A DNA stretch of 64,000 nt from Zonotrichia leucophrys gambelii (Eukaryota; Chordata; Aves; Passeriformes; Passerellidae), in the NCBI RefSeq assembly GCF_028769735.1, contig NC_088170.1:43006920-43070919 (forward strand). Reading direction: 5' to 3'. The notes beneath the pieces are model-generated. The model had not been told where the DNA came from. It searched no databases and saw only the letters and a program-made list of their open reading frames with translations. A program made the position numbers and the translations under genes. Below are positions 22,591-34,206 of the stretch, piece after piece. Numbering within the stretch: the stretch's first letter is position 1; the number at the start of each line of letters is the position of its first letter.

Positions 22591-25500
22591 GTGGTAAGGT
22601 ACTGTTTTCTATCAGATTGCAAGCTGGGCACACAATCCCAGTGTTGTACAGCTACCTTCTTCACCTTTCCGATGCAGCCTCTGTCTCCGGCTCCCGGAGG
22701 CGAAGAAGCGACTTGTTGGCACAAATACAATTGTGCCGGTCACAGTGCACTCCAGATGGCGGCTTCTTCTGAACTGTACCCGGCAGCGGCGCAAAGATCC
22801 GGGGTGCTCCGCACACTCTTCTTTAGCGCCTTTGTTGTCTACATCCTTGCAAAATGCTTTTCCACTATGTCTAGCATAGAGAAACTGTGCCAGCACAGAA
22901 AACATCTCCCATCGTGTTTTACAGGTTGCAGAGAGGTCTGCAGAGTGTTTTGCACGAAGAAAAAGAAAGCTGTCACCAACACATTCCAACCCAATGTTCA
23001 TGTGTTTGGTAACGGGTAGGAGAGTGGTAAGGTACTGTTTTCTATCAGTTTGCAAGCTGCGCACACAGCTCTAGTGTTGCGCAGCTTTCTTCTTCACCTT
23101 TCCAATGCCGCCGCTCTCTCCGTCACTCGGAGGCGAAGAAGCGACTTGTTGGGACAAATACAATTGTGCCGGTCACAGTGCACTCCAGACGGCGGCTTCT
23201 TCTGAACTGTGCCCAGCAGCGGCGCTAAGATCTGGGGTGCTCCGTAACCTCTTCTTTAGCGTCTTTTGAGGTCTACATCATTGCAAAAAGCTTTTCCACT
23301 ATGTCTGTCAAGGAGAAACTGTGCCAGCACAGAAAACATCTCCCATCGTGTTTTACATGTTTCAGAGAGGTCTGCAGAGTGTTTTGCATGAAGAAAAAGA
23401 AAATTGTCCAAAACTCATTCCAACCGAATGTTCATGTGTTTGGAAAAGGTAGGAGAGTCGTAAGGTTCTGTTTTCTATCAGTTTGCAAGCTGGGCACACA
23501 GCTCTAGTGTTGGGCAGATTCCTTCTTCACCGTTCCGATGTAGCCGCACTCTCCGGCTCCCGGAGGCGAAGAAGCGGCCTCTTGGCACAATGACGATTTT
23601 GCCGGTCCCAGTGTTCTCCAGACGGCTGCTTCTGCTGAAATGTGCCAGGCAGCTGCTCTAACTTCCGGGGAGCTCCGTACCTTCGTCTTTAGCATCTCTT
23701 GTGGTCTACATCATTGCAAAAAGTTTTTCCACTATGTCTGGCAAGGAGAAACTGTGCCAGCACAGAAAATATCTCCCATCGTTTTTCACATGTTGCAGAG
23801 AGGTCTGCAGAAGTGTATGCACGTAGAAAAAGAAAGTTGTTGAAAACACCTTCCAATCGAATGTTCATTTTTTTGGAAAATGGAGGAGAGTGGTAAGGTA
23901 CTGTTTTGGACCAGTTTGCAAGCTGCGCACACTATCCCAGTGTTGTGCAGCTTCATTTTCACCTTTCCGAAGCTACTGCTGTCTCCGGCTCCCGGAGGCG
24001 AAAAAATGACTTCTTTGCGCAAAGTCGATTGTACCGGTCACAGTGCACTCCATTGCGCCAGCTTATGCCGAAATGCGCCCGGGAGCGGCGATTAGCTCCA
24101 GGGATATCCGTACCTTCGTCTTTTGGGACTTTTGTGGTCTACATCATGCTAAAAACTCTTCCACTATGTCTGGCAAGGAGAAACTGTGCCTGCACAGAAA
24201 ACATCTCCCATCGTGTTTTACATGTTGCAGAGAAGTTTGCAGAGTGTTTTGCAAGAAGAGAAACAAAATTGTCCAAAACCCCTTCCAATCGAATGTTCAT
24301 TTGTTTGGAAGAGCTAGGAGAGTGTTAAGGTTCTGTTTTCTATCAGTTTGCAAGCTGGGCACACAGTTCTAGCGTTGTGCAGCTACCTTCTTCACCTTTC
24401 CGATGCCGCCGCTCTCTCCGGCTCCCGGAAGCGAAGAAGCGACTTGTTGGGACAAATACAATTGTGCCGGTCACAGTGCACTCCAGACGGCGGCTTCTTC
24501 TGAACTGTGCCCGGCAGCGGCGCTAAGATCTGGGGTGCTCCGTACCCTCTTCTTTAGCGTCTTTTGAGGTCTACATCATTGCAAAAAGCTTTTCCACTAT
24601 GTCTGTCAAGGAGAAACTGTGCCAGCACAGAAAACATCTCCCATCGTGTTTTACATGTTGCAGAGGGGTCTGCAGAGTGTTTTGCATGAAGAAAAAGAAA
24701 ATTGTCCAAAACTCATTCCAACCGAATGTTCATGTGTTTGGAAAAGGTAGGAGAGTTGTAAAGTTCTGTTTTCTATCAGTTTGCAAGCTGGGCACACAGC
24801 TGTAGTGTTGGGCAGATTCCTTCTTCACCAGTCCGATGTAGCCGCACTCTCCGGCTCCCGGAGGCGAAGAAGCGGCTTCTTCGCGCAAAGGCGATTGTGC
24901 CGGTCACAGTGCACTCCAGTGCGGCGGCTTCTGCCGAAATGTGCCCGGGACCGGCGCTTAGCTCCGGGGACATCCGTACCTTCTTCTTTCGGGACTTTTG
25001 TGGTCTACATCATTGCAAAAAGCTTTTCCACCATGTCTGGCAAGGAGAAACTGTGCCAGCACAGAAAACATCTCCCATCGTTTTTCACATGCTGCAGAGA
25101 GGTCTGCAGAAGTGTATGCACGTAGAAAAAGAAAGTTGTTGAAAACACCTTCCAATCGAATGTTCATTTGTTTGGAAAATGGAGGAGAGTGGTAAGGTAC
25201 TGTTTTGGACCAGTTTGCAAGCTGCGCACACTATCCCAGTGTTGTGCAGCTTCATTCTCAACTTTCCGAAGCTACTGGTCTCTCCGGCTCCCGGAGGCGA
25301 AAAAGCGGCGTCTTAGTGCAAAGGCGATTGTACCGGTCACAGTGCACTCCAGTGCGGCGACATCTGTCGAAATGTGCCTGGGACCGGTGATTAGCTCCGG
25401 GGAACTCCGTATCCTTCGTCTTTCGGGACTTTTGTGGTCTACATCATTGCAAAAAACTTTTCCACTATGTCTGGCAAGGAGAAACTGTGCCTGCACAGAA

Positions 25501-25689
25501 AACATCTCCCATCGTGTTTTACATGTTGCAGAGAAGTTTGCAGAGTGTTTTGCAAGAAGAAAAACAAAATTGTCCAAAACAACTTCCAATCGAATATTCA
25601 TGTGTTTGGAAAACGTAGGAAAGTGGTAAGGTACGGTTTTCTATCAGTTTGCAAGCTGTGCACACTATCCCAGTGTTGTGCAGCTTGAT

Positions 25690-26556
25690 TCTCACCTTTC
25701 CAAAGCTACTGGTCTCTCCGGCTCCGGGAGGCGAAAAAGCGGCGTCTTCGCGCAAAGGCGATTGTACCGGTCACAGTGCACTCCAGTGCGGCGGCATCTG
25801 TCGAAATGTGCCCGGGACCGGCGATTAGCACCGGGGAACTCCGTAGCCTTCGTCTTTCGGGACTTTTGTGGTCTACATCATTGCAGAAAGGTTTTGCACT
25901 ATGTTAAGGAAGGAGAAACTGTGCCTGCACAGAAAACATCTCCCATCAGATTTTACATGTTGCAGAGAAGTCTGCAGAGTGTTTTTCAGGAAGAAAAAGA
26001 AAATTGTCCAAAACAGTTTCCAACAGAATTTTCATGTGTTTGGAAAAGGTATGAAAGTAGTAATGTGCAGTTTTGGATCAGTTTGCAAGCTGCGCACACT
26101 ATCCCAGTGTTGTGCAGCTTCATTCTCACCTTTCCGAAGCTACTGGTCTCTCCGGCTCCCAGAGGCGAAAAAGCGGCGTCTTCGTGCAAAGGCGATTGTA
26201 CCGGTCACAGTGCACTCCAGTGCGGCGGCTTCTGTTGAAATGTGCCCGGGACCGGCGATTGGCACCGGGGAACTCCGTAGCCTTCGTCTTTCGGGACTTT
26301 TGTGGTCTACATCATTGCAGAAAGGTTTTGCACTATGTTAAGGAAGGAGAAACTGTGCCTGCACAGAAAACATCTCCCATCAGATTTTACATGTTGCAGA
26401 GAAGTCTGCAGAGTGTTTTTCAGGAAGAAAAAGAAAATTGTCCAAAACAGTTTCCAACAGAATTTTCATGTGTTTGGAAAAGGTATGAAAGTAGTAATGT
26501 GCAGTTTCGGATCAGTTTGCAAGCTGCGCACACTATCCCAGTGTTGTGCAGCTTCA
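25690..26556 (+). repeat. Adjacent duplicated Sat A monomers of the TTTCGGGAC subfamily
   Basis: Two neighbouring monomers, offset by 434 bp, are nearly identical and share private changes such as GCACTATGTTAAGGAAGG (25897 and 26331) and CAGATTTTACATG. They are a recent local duplication within the right-hand subfamily domain. Confidence 0.75.
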
Positions 26557-27033
26557 TTCTCACCTTTCCGAAGCTGCTGGTCTCTCCGGCTCCCGGAGGC
26601 GACAAAGCGGCGTCTTCGCGCAAAGGCGATTGTACCGGTCACAGTGCACTCCAGTGCGGCGACATCTGTCGAAATGTGCCTGGGACCGGTGATTAGCTCC
26701 GGGGAACTCCGTATCCTTCGTCTTTCGGGACTTTTGTGGTCTACATCATTGCAAAAAACTTTTCCACTATGTCTGGCAAGGAGAAACTGTGCCAGCACAG
26801 AAAACATCTCCCATCGGATTATACATGTTGCAGCGAAGTCTACAGAGTGTTTTGCAGGAAGAAAAAGAAAGTTGTCCAAAACACCTTCCAATCGAATGTT
26901 CATGTGTTTAGAAAAGGTAGGAGAGTGGTAAGGTACTGTTTTGGATCAGTTTGCAAGCTGCGCACACTATCCCAGTGTTGTGCATCTTCCTTCTTCACCT
27001 TTCCGAAGCAGCCGCTCTCTCCGGCTCCCGGAG

Positions 27034-27054
27034 GCGAAGAAGCGGCTTCTTCGC
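27034..27054. repeat. Perfect short palindrome in a Sat A monomer
   Basis: Ten-base arms GCGAAGAAGC and GCTTCTTCGC surround a single G. Shorter or imperfect forms recur at the same monomer position across the array and in the Sat A monomer of each macrosatellite unit (for example near 34092-34110). A hairpin or cruciform is possible. Function is unknown. Confidence 0.75.
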
Positions 27055-30000
27055 GCAAAGGCGATTGTGCCTTTCACAGTGCACTCCAGGGTTGCGGCTT
27101 CTCCCAAATGTGCCGGGGACCGGCGATTAGCTCCGGGGAACTCAGTATTTCGTCTTTAGCGTCTTTTGTGTTCTACATCATCGCAGAAAGGTTTTTCACT
27201 ATGTCAGGCAAGGAGAAACTGTGCCTGCACAGAAAACACCTCCCATCGTGTTTTACATGTTGCAGAGAAGTCTGCAGATTGTTGTGCAAGAAGAAAAACA
27301 AAGTTTTCCAAAACACCTTCCACATGAATATTCATGTGTTTGGAAAAGGTAGGAAAGTGGTAAGGTACTGTTTTCTATCAGTTTCCAAGCTGCGCACACT
27401 ATCCCAGTGTTGTGCAGCTTCATTCTTCACATTTCGAAAGCAGCCGCTCTCTCCGGCTCGAGGAGGCAAAGAAGCAGCTTCTTCGCGCAAAGGCGATTGT
27501 GCCGGTCACAGTGCACTCCAGTGCGGCGGATTCTGCCGAAATGTGCCCGGGACAGGCGCTTTGCTCCGGGGACATTGGCACCTTCTTCTTTCAGGACTTT
27601 TGTTGTCTACATCATTGCAAAAAACTTTTCCACTATGTCTGGCAAGGAGAAACTGTGCCAGCACAGAAAACATCTCCCATCGTGTTTTACATGTTGCAGA
27701 GAGGTCTGCAGAAGTTTATGTAGGAGGAAAAACAAAGTTTTCCAAAACACCTTCAAATGGAGTGTTCATGTGTTTGGAAAAGCTAGGAGGGTGGTAAGGT
27801 ACTGTTTTGGATCAGTTTGCAAGCTGCGCACACTATCCCAGTGTTGTTCAGCTTCATTCTTCACCTTTCCGAAGCAGCCGCACTCTCCGGCTCCCGGAGG
27901 CAAAGAAGCGGCTTCTTCGCGCAAAGGCGATTGTACCGGTCACCGTGCTCCGCAGTGCAGCGGCTTCTGCCGAAATGTGCCCGGGACCGGGGCATAGCTC
28001 CGGGGTGCGGCGTACCTTTGTCTTTAGCGTCTTTTGTGTTCTACATCATTGCAAAAATCTTTTCCACGATGTCTGGCAAGGAGAAACTGTGCCAGCATAG
28101 AAAACATCTCCCTTCGGATTTTACATGTTGCAGCGAAGTCTGCAGAGTGTTTTGCAGGAAGAAAAAGAAAGTTGTCCAAAACACTTCCTAATCGAATGTT
28201 CATGTGTTTGGAAAAGGTAGGAGAGTGGTAAGGTACTGTTTTCTATCAGTTTGCAAGCTGCGCACACAATCCCTGTGTTGTGCATCTTCATTCTTCACCT
28301 TTCGTAAGCAGCCGCTCTCTCTGGCTCGAGGAGGCAAAGAAGCAGCTTCTCCGCGCAAAGGCGATTGTGCCGGTCACAGTGCACTCCAGTGCGGCGGCTT
28401 CTGCCGAAATGTGCCCGAGACCGGCGCTTAGCTCCGGGGAGGTCTGCACCTTCTTCTTTCGGGACTTTTGTGGTCTACATCATTGCAAAAATCCTTTCCA
28501 CTATGTGTGGCATGGAGAAACTGTGCCAGCACAGAAAACATCTCCCATCGTGTTTTACATGTTGCAGAGAGGTCTGCTGAGTGTTTTGCGCGAAGAAAAA
28601 CAAAGTTGTCCAAAACACCTTCCAATCGAATATTCATGTGTTTGGAAAATGTAGGACATTGGTAAGGTACTGTTTTGGATCAGTTTTCAAGCTGCGCACA
28701 CTATCCCAGTGTTGTGCGGCTTCATTCTCACCTTTCCGAAGCTACTGGTCTCTCCGGCTCGCGGAGGCGAAAAAGCGGCTTCTTCGGGCAAAGGCGATTG
28801 TACCGGTCACAGTGCTCCGCAGTGCGGCGGCTTCTGACGAAATGTGCCCGGGACCGGGGCATAGCTCCGGGGAGCTGCCTACCTTTGTCTTTAGCGTCTT
28901 TTGTGGTCTACATCATTGCAAAAAACTTTTCCACTATGTCTGGCAAGGAGAAACTGTGCCAGCACAGAAAACATCTCCCATCGTGTTTTACATGTTGCAG
29001 AGAGGTCTGCAGAAGTTTATGTAGGAAGAAAAAAAAGTTTTCCAAAACACCTTCAAATCGAGTGTTCATGTGTTTGGAAAAGGTAGGAGGGTGGTAAGGT
29101 ACTGTTTTCTATCAGTTTGCAAGCTGCGCACACTATCCCAGTGTTGTGCAGCTTCATTCTTCACCTTTCGGAAGCAGCCGCTCTCTCCGGCTCCCGGAGG
29201 CGAAGAAGCGGCTTCTTCGCGCAAAGGCGATTGTACCGGTCACAGTGCACTCCAGTTCTGCGGCTTCTGCCGAAATGTGCCTGGGACCGGGCCATAGCTC
29301 CGGGGAGCTGCGTACCTTTGTCTTTAGCGTCTTTTGTGGTCTACATCATTGCAATAATCTTTTCCACGATGTCTGGCAAGGAAAAACTGTGCCAGCATTG
29401 AAAACATCTCACATCGGATTTTACATGTTGCAGCTAAGTCTGCAGAGTGTTTTGCAGGATGAAAAAGAAAGTTGTCCAAAACACTTTCTAACAGAATGTT
29501 CACGTGTTTGGAAAAGGTAGGAAAGTGGTAAGGTACTGTTTTCCATCAGTTTGCAAGCTGTACGCACAATCCCATTGTTGTGCAGCTTCATTCTTCACCT
29601 TTCGGGGACAGCCGCTCTCTCCGGCTTCCGGAGGCGAAGAAGCGGCTTCTTCGCGCAAAGGCGATTTTGCCGGTCACAGTGCACTGCAGACGGCGGCTTC
29701 TACCGAAATGTGTCCCGTATCTGCTCATAGCTCCGGGGGTCTCTGTAACTTCCAATTCCGTTTTTGGTCTTGGCAATGCAAATGGTTTACTTGCAGCAGT
29801 AGGACGGACAGTGAACTGGACTTTTTGCTTTTAGAGAGAAGCTAATGAAAAAATTTCACCAGGATCAGAGCAGGTTGTAAAACAAGAAAATTGTCATGAA
29901 AAGAAGCCAGCCTTGTCCCCTTAGATTTGCTAGCTGTGTTTGAACAAAATGAAATGTGTCAACTCGGTGTTCCTGGGTATCACATCAGTTACAGGTACTT

Positions 30001-32229
30001 CAGTTGCTGAATTTCTCTCATCAAGTTAAGAAGAGAATCCAAGGAATTGTGATTTCATGCTCACAATTCACCCTATGGTGCCGAAAGGTGAAAAAGGGGT
30101 GGAAGGTGCACGGGTCAACTAACTTGAATGGCCTATGTAAATCAGCGGCCACTGATTTCCTGAAGGCTTCAACAGGTCAGTTGCCTATGTTTTTCTTGGA
30201 ATTAACCTTCGGTCATGTTTTTCTTGGGATTCTTTTACCCTTTCCCTATTAGTTCAGCCTTTGGTCTCCAGCCTTTGCTGACATTTCAAGTATCTCGGTT
30301 GCCTGGGAATGTGTTGTCATAATTGCTGACATCATTATTCCCTTCAAAGGGTTGTTTGCCTCAAGTCTCAGTTTTGCTGGTTTTCTGCTAGTTGATTGTC
30401 AGAGGGCAGCAGGTGTTGTGTAGGAGCAAGTACACAAACCCATAGCTTGCTTTTCTTTTGATTTGGCCTGTGTAGCTAATGGAATGACTGAACGTCTGTG
30501 AGAGGCTTTTCTCTCCCCGTTAGGTTTCACTGGAAGGGCAGATGCAAATGGTCTACCTGAAGTCTTGGCACAGAAGAAAGTAGTGGTTTGCTGCTGCATC
30601 TAGCTAGAAGCTTACAAAAGGAAGGCCTTGGGCTGAGGCCCATTCCATTGGCTAAGTAGAAAAGGACTGTGGGAAGGTGAGGCAGCTGAATTAGAGGTAG
30701 ATCAACAAGTTCTAGAACGGTCGTGTGTTCAAAGCCTGGTGTATGGTGGTTGGTTGAATGGTGTTTGTTATGGCTTAAAGCTATGGAACTGATAAAGGCA
30801 AAGTTGCAAGAAAGCAGCTCTCCTTTGCATCTTGCTGGGGACTCTGCTTCACCACGGACCCTCAACTCCAAGTTTGCCAAGGAGATGATCAGTAGGACTG
30901 TTGCAGAGCTGCTGTGTGCATCTGAATGGAATGGCAGAGAGTGAAGCGCTGGACATTTCTGGCTTTAGTACAATGCTGCTGCATTGGTGCCAGTTTAGTT
31001 GGTTTTCCATCAGTGGCCTTTCTGTCTAGAAGTACACTGCCCAGAGTCTTTCTAGCATGTGATGCCATTTCCTTCCTGTTGTTTTCATACCTTCCTTCAG
31101 TTGAAAGGATGATACAATCTTTCCATTTTGAAGATCCCTGTTAGGAAACACTATGCAAGAGGAGTCATCGCTCCCTTTTCTTCTGCCTCCTTTGTCATTT
31201 TCAGAGACTCATTTCAAATTTCTGCTAATGTCAAGAGGAATACTGAGATTACCTAGCAGGGTTGGTACTCTCAGCTGCTTTCTTCTTTCATACTGCTTCA
31301 TACTGGATGTGACTTAAAGGCCTTGTTTTGTCATCTGCATTCTGCTGTGATCCAAAGCTAAATATTCCAGGCGTGTGAACACAAAAAGAACTCCTAGGCT
31401 TTTGCAAGAACTAGCCCAGGAGGATTTGTGTTCAATTTGATCTCTACGGTGTTTCAGAAAAAAGGAGATTGTACTGTCTTCTTGTGTACTCTCTTCTTGT
31501 GCTCTCCTAGTTAATCTACCGGCGTGACTCATTTGGCATCATCTCATGGTACAAATTCTGCATAGTTTCGTGTCCATACAAATGCCAGTTGCCAAGGAGC
31601 CTATCTGACCATTCAAGGGGCAAAGAATTGTAAGGCTTGCAAGTTCATTTGCTGAAACTGTAAGTCACGCCATATCAAAGTGACAGAGGAAATCCATTGA
31701 TCTAGGACTTTCAGCTGGACACCTCTGAGAATAGCAGCTTGTCAGCAATGACACAGCCATCTTCCTAGCTGTATTCCAGAAAGAGGAAAGGGACACCTTC
31801 AATGATTAATATGTTTGGCATGAGAAAAAACGCAAGAAATGCACCGGAAATTACTTTAGTCAGATAAAGTGCGTTTCTCTAGTGAGAATTTTGCACTTGC
31901 TCTTTCTTGTCTGTGCCTCTACTTTTCACAGAAGACAGGGGAGCATTTCATGATTATTGTTCTTTTGCTTCCTTTTGTTGGCCTCCCTCTTTCCACCTGC
32001 AATTAACAAATTTGCCTTTCTTTATTGGCTTCTCTTACTTTACTTCGAGAATTTTACATTAGGTCAACTAACATAATGGTCAAAGTTCTCAGAGAGTGGA
32101 GAGAAGTAGAAGGTACAGAAAAAAGAATAAAACAAATCCAGAAAAATAGGCAAATTTTAACAGTCTTCTGTGAGAACATTAAGAAACAAGATTTCTTTGA
32201 AATGAGTAACGCAGGGGACATTTGACGCA

Positions 32230-32563
32230 GTCAAATCAGGCCGACATTGCATTGGAGCCAGCATGGGTCTGGGAACAATCCTGCGCGGCGTGGATTTTCA
32301 GGAACAAGCCGGCCACTCCCAGCCACAGGCCCCACAACACAAACTACAGCCCTTTTCCCTGGAAGTAAAACTGACCTGCCCATCTTCTGGCCGGCAGATT
32401 GCAGGAGCCACTTGGCTCTATCAAACCAGCCCGACTCGGCGCTGGTGCCCCCTTGGGTCTGGGAACCATCCTGCGCGGCCTGGATTTTCAGGAGCCAGCT
32501 GGCCACTCCCAGCCGCAGGCCCCCAAACACAAACCACGGCCTATTTCCCTGGCAAACAAAACT
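32230..32563 (+). repeat. Sat B block of unit 1, two monomers
   Basis: Two copies of an approximately 189-bp repeat marked by GGATTTTCAGGA (32292 and 32482), CCACTCCCAGCC and GGCAGATTGCAGGAGCC. Confidence 0.88.
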
Positions 32564-33138
32564 AGACAAATCTGGGACTTTTTTACCAACTAAAATTGTT
32601 TGAATAATCTGGTCATCATAATTGATTTCCACAAGGAATTTTTAAAATCTTTCTTCGAGTTCAGAAAGTCCAGGACTGAGGTCTTTTTCTTCCCTTATCA
32701 ATATTGCAATGAAATTGATAAATAAAGACCAACTCTTTATTTTTCTTTTTAACCCAAGTAGATAATTACTATTCATTAATCCATTTTGTGGACCAATATT
32801 TGCCATTCTGATGTAAGTTGTCACTTCTTTACAATAGACATTCTGTGACTATGTTGACAAGTCTTGGGTGATGATCCTAACTGGTCTTAGATACACATAG
32901 GGGGAAATTTCCTCAACCAGTGTCAGTCCTGAGCATGCGTATCAGAAGGTCTTTCTGTAGCTGGGAATTTTCCCATGAAAGGGATTCAGTTAGGGAAGAG
33001 ACACTTGTCCCAGAGTTTTACATTCTTCTTGAACACTGCTTAAGGAACATGGATCCCATGTCCATTTGGATCTCTGTCTGCACAGAACTTTGTCATGCCA
33101 GTGCTTGAAATGCATCTCGAAGAGAATTCACTACACAG

Positions 33139-33470
33139 AATGAATGAGAGTGGTAGGGCTCAGTGGGGCTCACCAGGCCCAACCCCCCTGTTAAACCAGG
33201 ATACCTAGAGCCTCTTGCCCGCGATTCTATCTGGGTGTACTTTTAATGTCTTCTAAGATCCAGGCTTCAGAAGCTTTCTGGGCAGTCTGTGCCGCGGTTC
33301 AGTCACCCTCACAGTAAAACATCATTTGGTGATGTTCATAGGCAATCTCCTGTATTTCAGTGTGTGCCCACTGCCTCTTGTCTTTTCACTCAGCATCACT
33401 TAAAAGACACTGGCTCCCTCCCTTTTGCATTATTGCTTCCCGTATGTATGTGTGCAGCCATGTAGAGAAA
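33139..33470 (-). mobile_element. CR1 LINE 3' fragment, unit 1
   Basis: On plus the segment reads as the antisense of a CR1 3' end: CCAGGCCCAACCCCCCTGTT, then CCTAGAGCC, TTTCTGGGCAGTCTGTGCC, CACCCTCACAGTAAAA and CTTGTCTTTTCACTCAG. CR1 is the dominant LINE of birds and is also found in other reptiles. The fragment is 5'-truncated, as most copies are, and diverged. It lies in the spacer between Sat B and Sat A. Confidence 0.78.
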
Positions 33471-33744
33471 TGTAAAAAACCTCCCTGAAGGCCACGCAGA
33501 CAATATTCCCTTCATCTACCAGTCAAGTTGATTCATCAGAGGTGTTGAAAAAGTTGTTCAGCATGAAATTCCCCAGGAAAATCCATGCCGAGTACATTGC
33601 TTTGTCCTCCTTCATATGCCAGGCAAGGCTTTCAGGAATAGCTGCCCCATCAACTTCGTGGGGTCAAAAAAGAGGCTGGCTAACTTGTACTTTTCCGAGT
33701 CCTCCTAATAGCCATTTTTGAAGAGGGCAGTCTTTTGCTTTCAT

Positions 33745-34206
33745 GCAGTCTTAGCTACGGAAAACTCCATACTTTCGTCTTTAGCGTTTCTTGTCCTCTC
33801 CAACTTTGCAAAAAGTTTTTCCACTATGTCTGGCAAGGAGAATCTGGGTCAGGGCTGAAAACATCTCCCATCGTGTTTTACATGTTGCAGAGAGGTTTGC
33901 AGAGTGTTTTGCAGGAAGAAAAACAAAGTTGTCCAAAACACCTTCCAACCGAATGTTCATGTGTTTGGAAAAGGTAGGAGAGTGGTAAGGTACTGTTTTC
34001 TATCAGTTTGCAAGCTGCGCACACTATCCCAGTGTTGTGCAGCTTCATTCTTCAGCTTTCGAAAGCAGCCGCTCTCTCCGGCTCGCGGTGACGAAGAAGC
34101 GGCTTCTTCGAGCAAAGGCGATTGTGCCGGTCACAGTGCACTGCAGACGGCGGCTTCTACCGAAATGTGCTCCGTATCTGCTGATAGCTCCGGAGGTCTC
34201 TGTACC
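33745..34206 (+). repeat. Sat A monomer inside unit 1
   Basis: One monomer plus about 30 bp. It starts TTAGCTACGGAAAACTCC and ends TAGCTCCGGAGGTCTCTGTACC, both matching the same Sat A position (TTAGCTCCGGGGAGCTCC). The composite insert therefore opens Sat A at one phase with a short overlap. It differs from array monomers by GAATCTGGGTCAGGGCTG in place of GAAACTGTGCCAGCACAG. Confidence 0.87.

Larger units (their letters stand above)
13122..29749 (+). repeat. Sat A tandem array, about 433-bp monomer
   Basis: Thirty-eight forward monomers can be counted by the landmark CCACTATGTCTGGCAAGG or close variants, with ATG positions from 13462 to 29369. Partial monomers lie at both ends. Spacing is 430-434 bp except in the poor-consensus stretch 18.84-21.25 kb. 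Each monomer has a CpG-rich half around GCGGCGCTTAGCTCCGGGG and an A/T-richer half around GTTTTACATGTTGCAGAG. All three plus frames tend to be open across the A/T-richer half. The period is 433 (1 mod 3), so no frame can run through the array, and coding is not supported. Subfamilies differ at TTTAGCGTC versus TTTCGGGAC. I do not recognise the family by name. Confidence 0.95.
29750..34206 (+). repeat. Macrosatellite unit 1 (4457 bp)
   Basis: The first composite unit: core 29750-32229, Sat B 32230-32563, spacer with CR1 32564-33744, and Sat A monomer 33745-34206. It begins where Sat A passes into TTCCAATTCCG. It keeps an 11-bp segment near 29867-29877 and a CCTATGGTGCC variant near 30070 that are also present in the inverted copy at 1-2313, but which units 2-6 have lost or changed. 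Open frames of up to 118 codons recur on both strands but show no protein family signature. Confidence 0.93.

Noticed and set aside
26736..27797. A 353-codon open frame across Sat A monomers
   Set aside because: It switches reading phase relative to the monomer at each repeat because the period is 433. The same DNA is open in other frames too, and no domain is seen.
24050..28500. CENP-B-box-like TTCG...CGGG in the TTTCGGGAC subfamily of Sat A
   Set aside because: The spacing between TTCG and CGGG is too short for the box consensus and the central A is missing. It is a chance resemblance.
30527..30880. A 117-codon minus frame repeated identically in the units
   Set aside because: Identity follows from the near-identity of the units. 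The diverged copy at 1-2313 does not keep the frame, and no family signature is seen.
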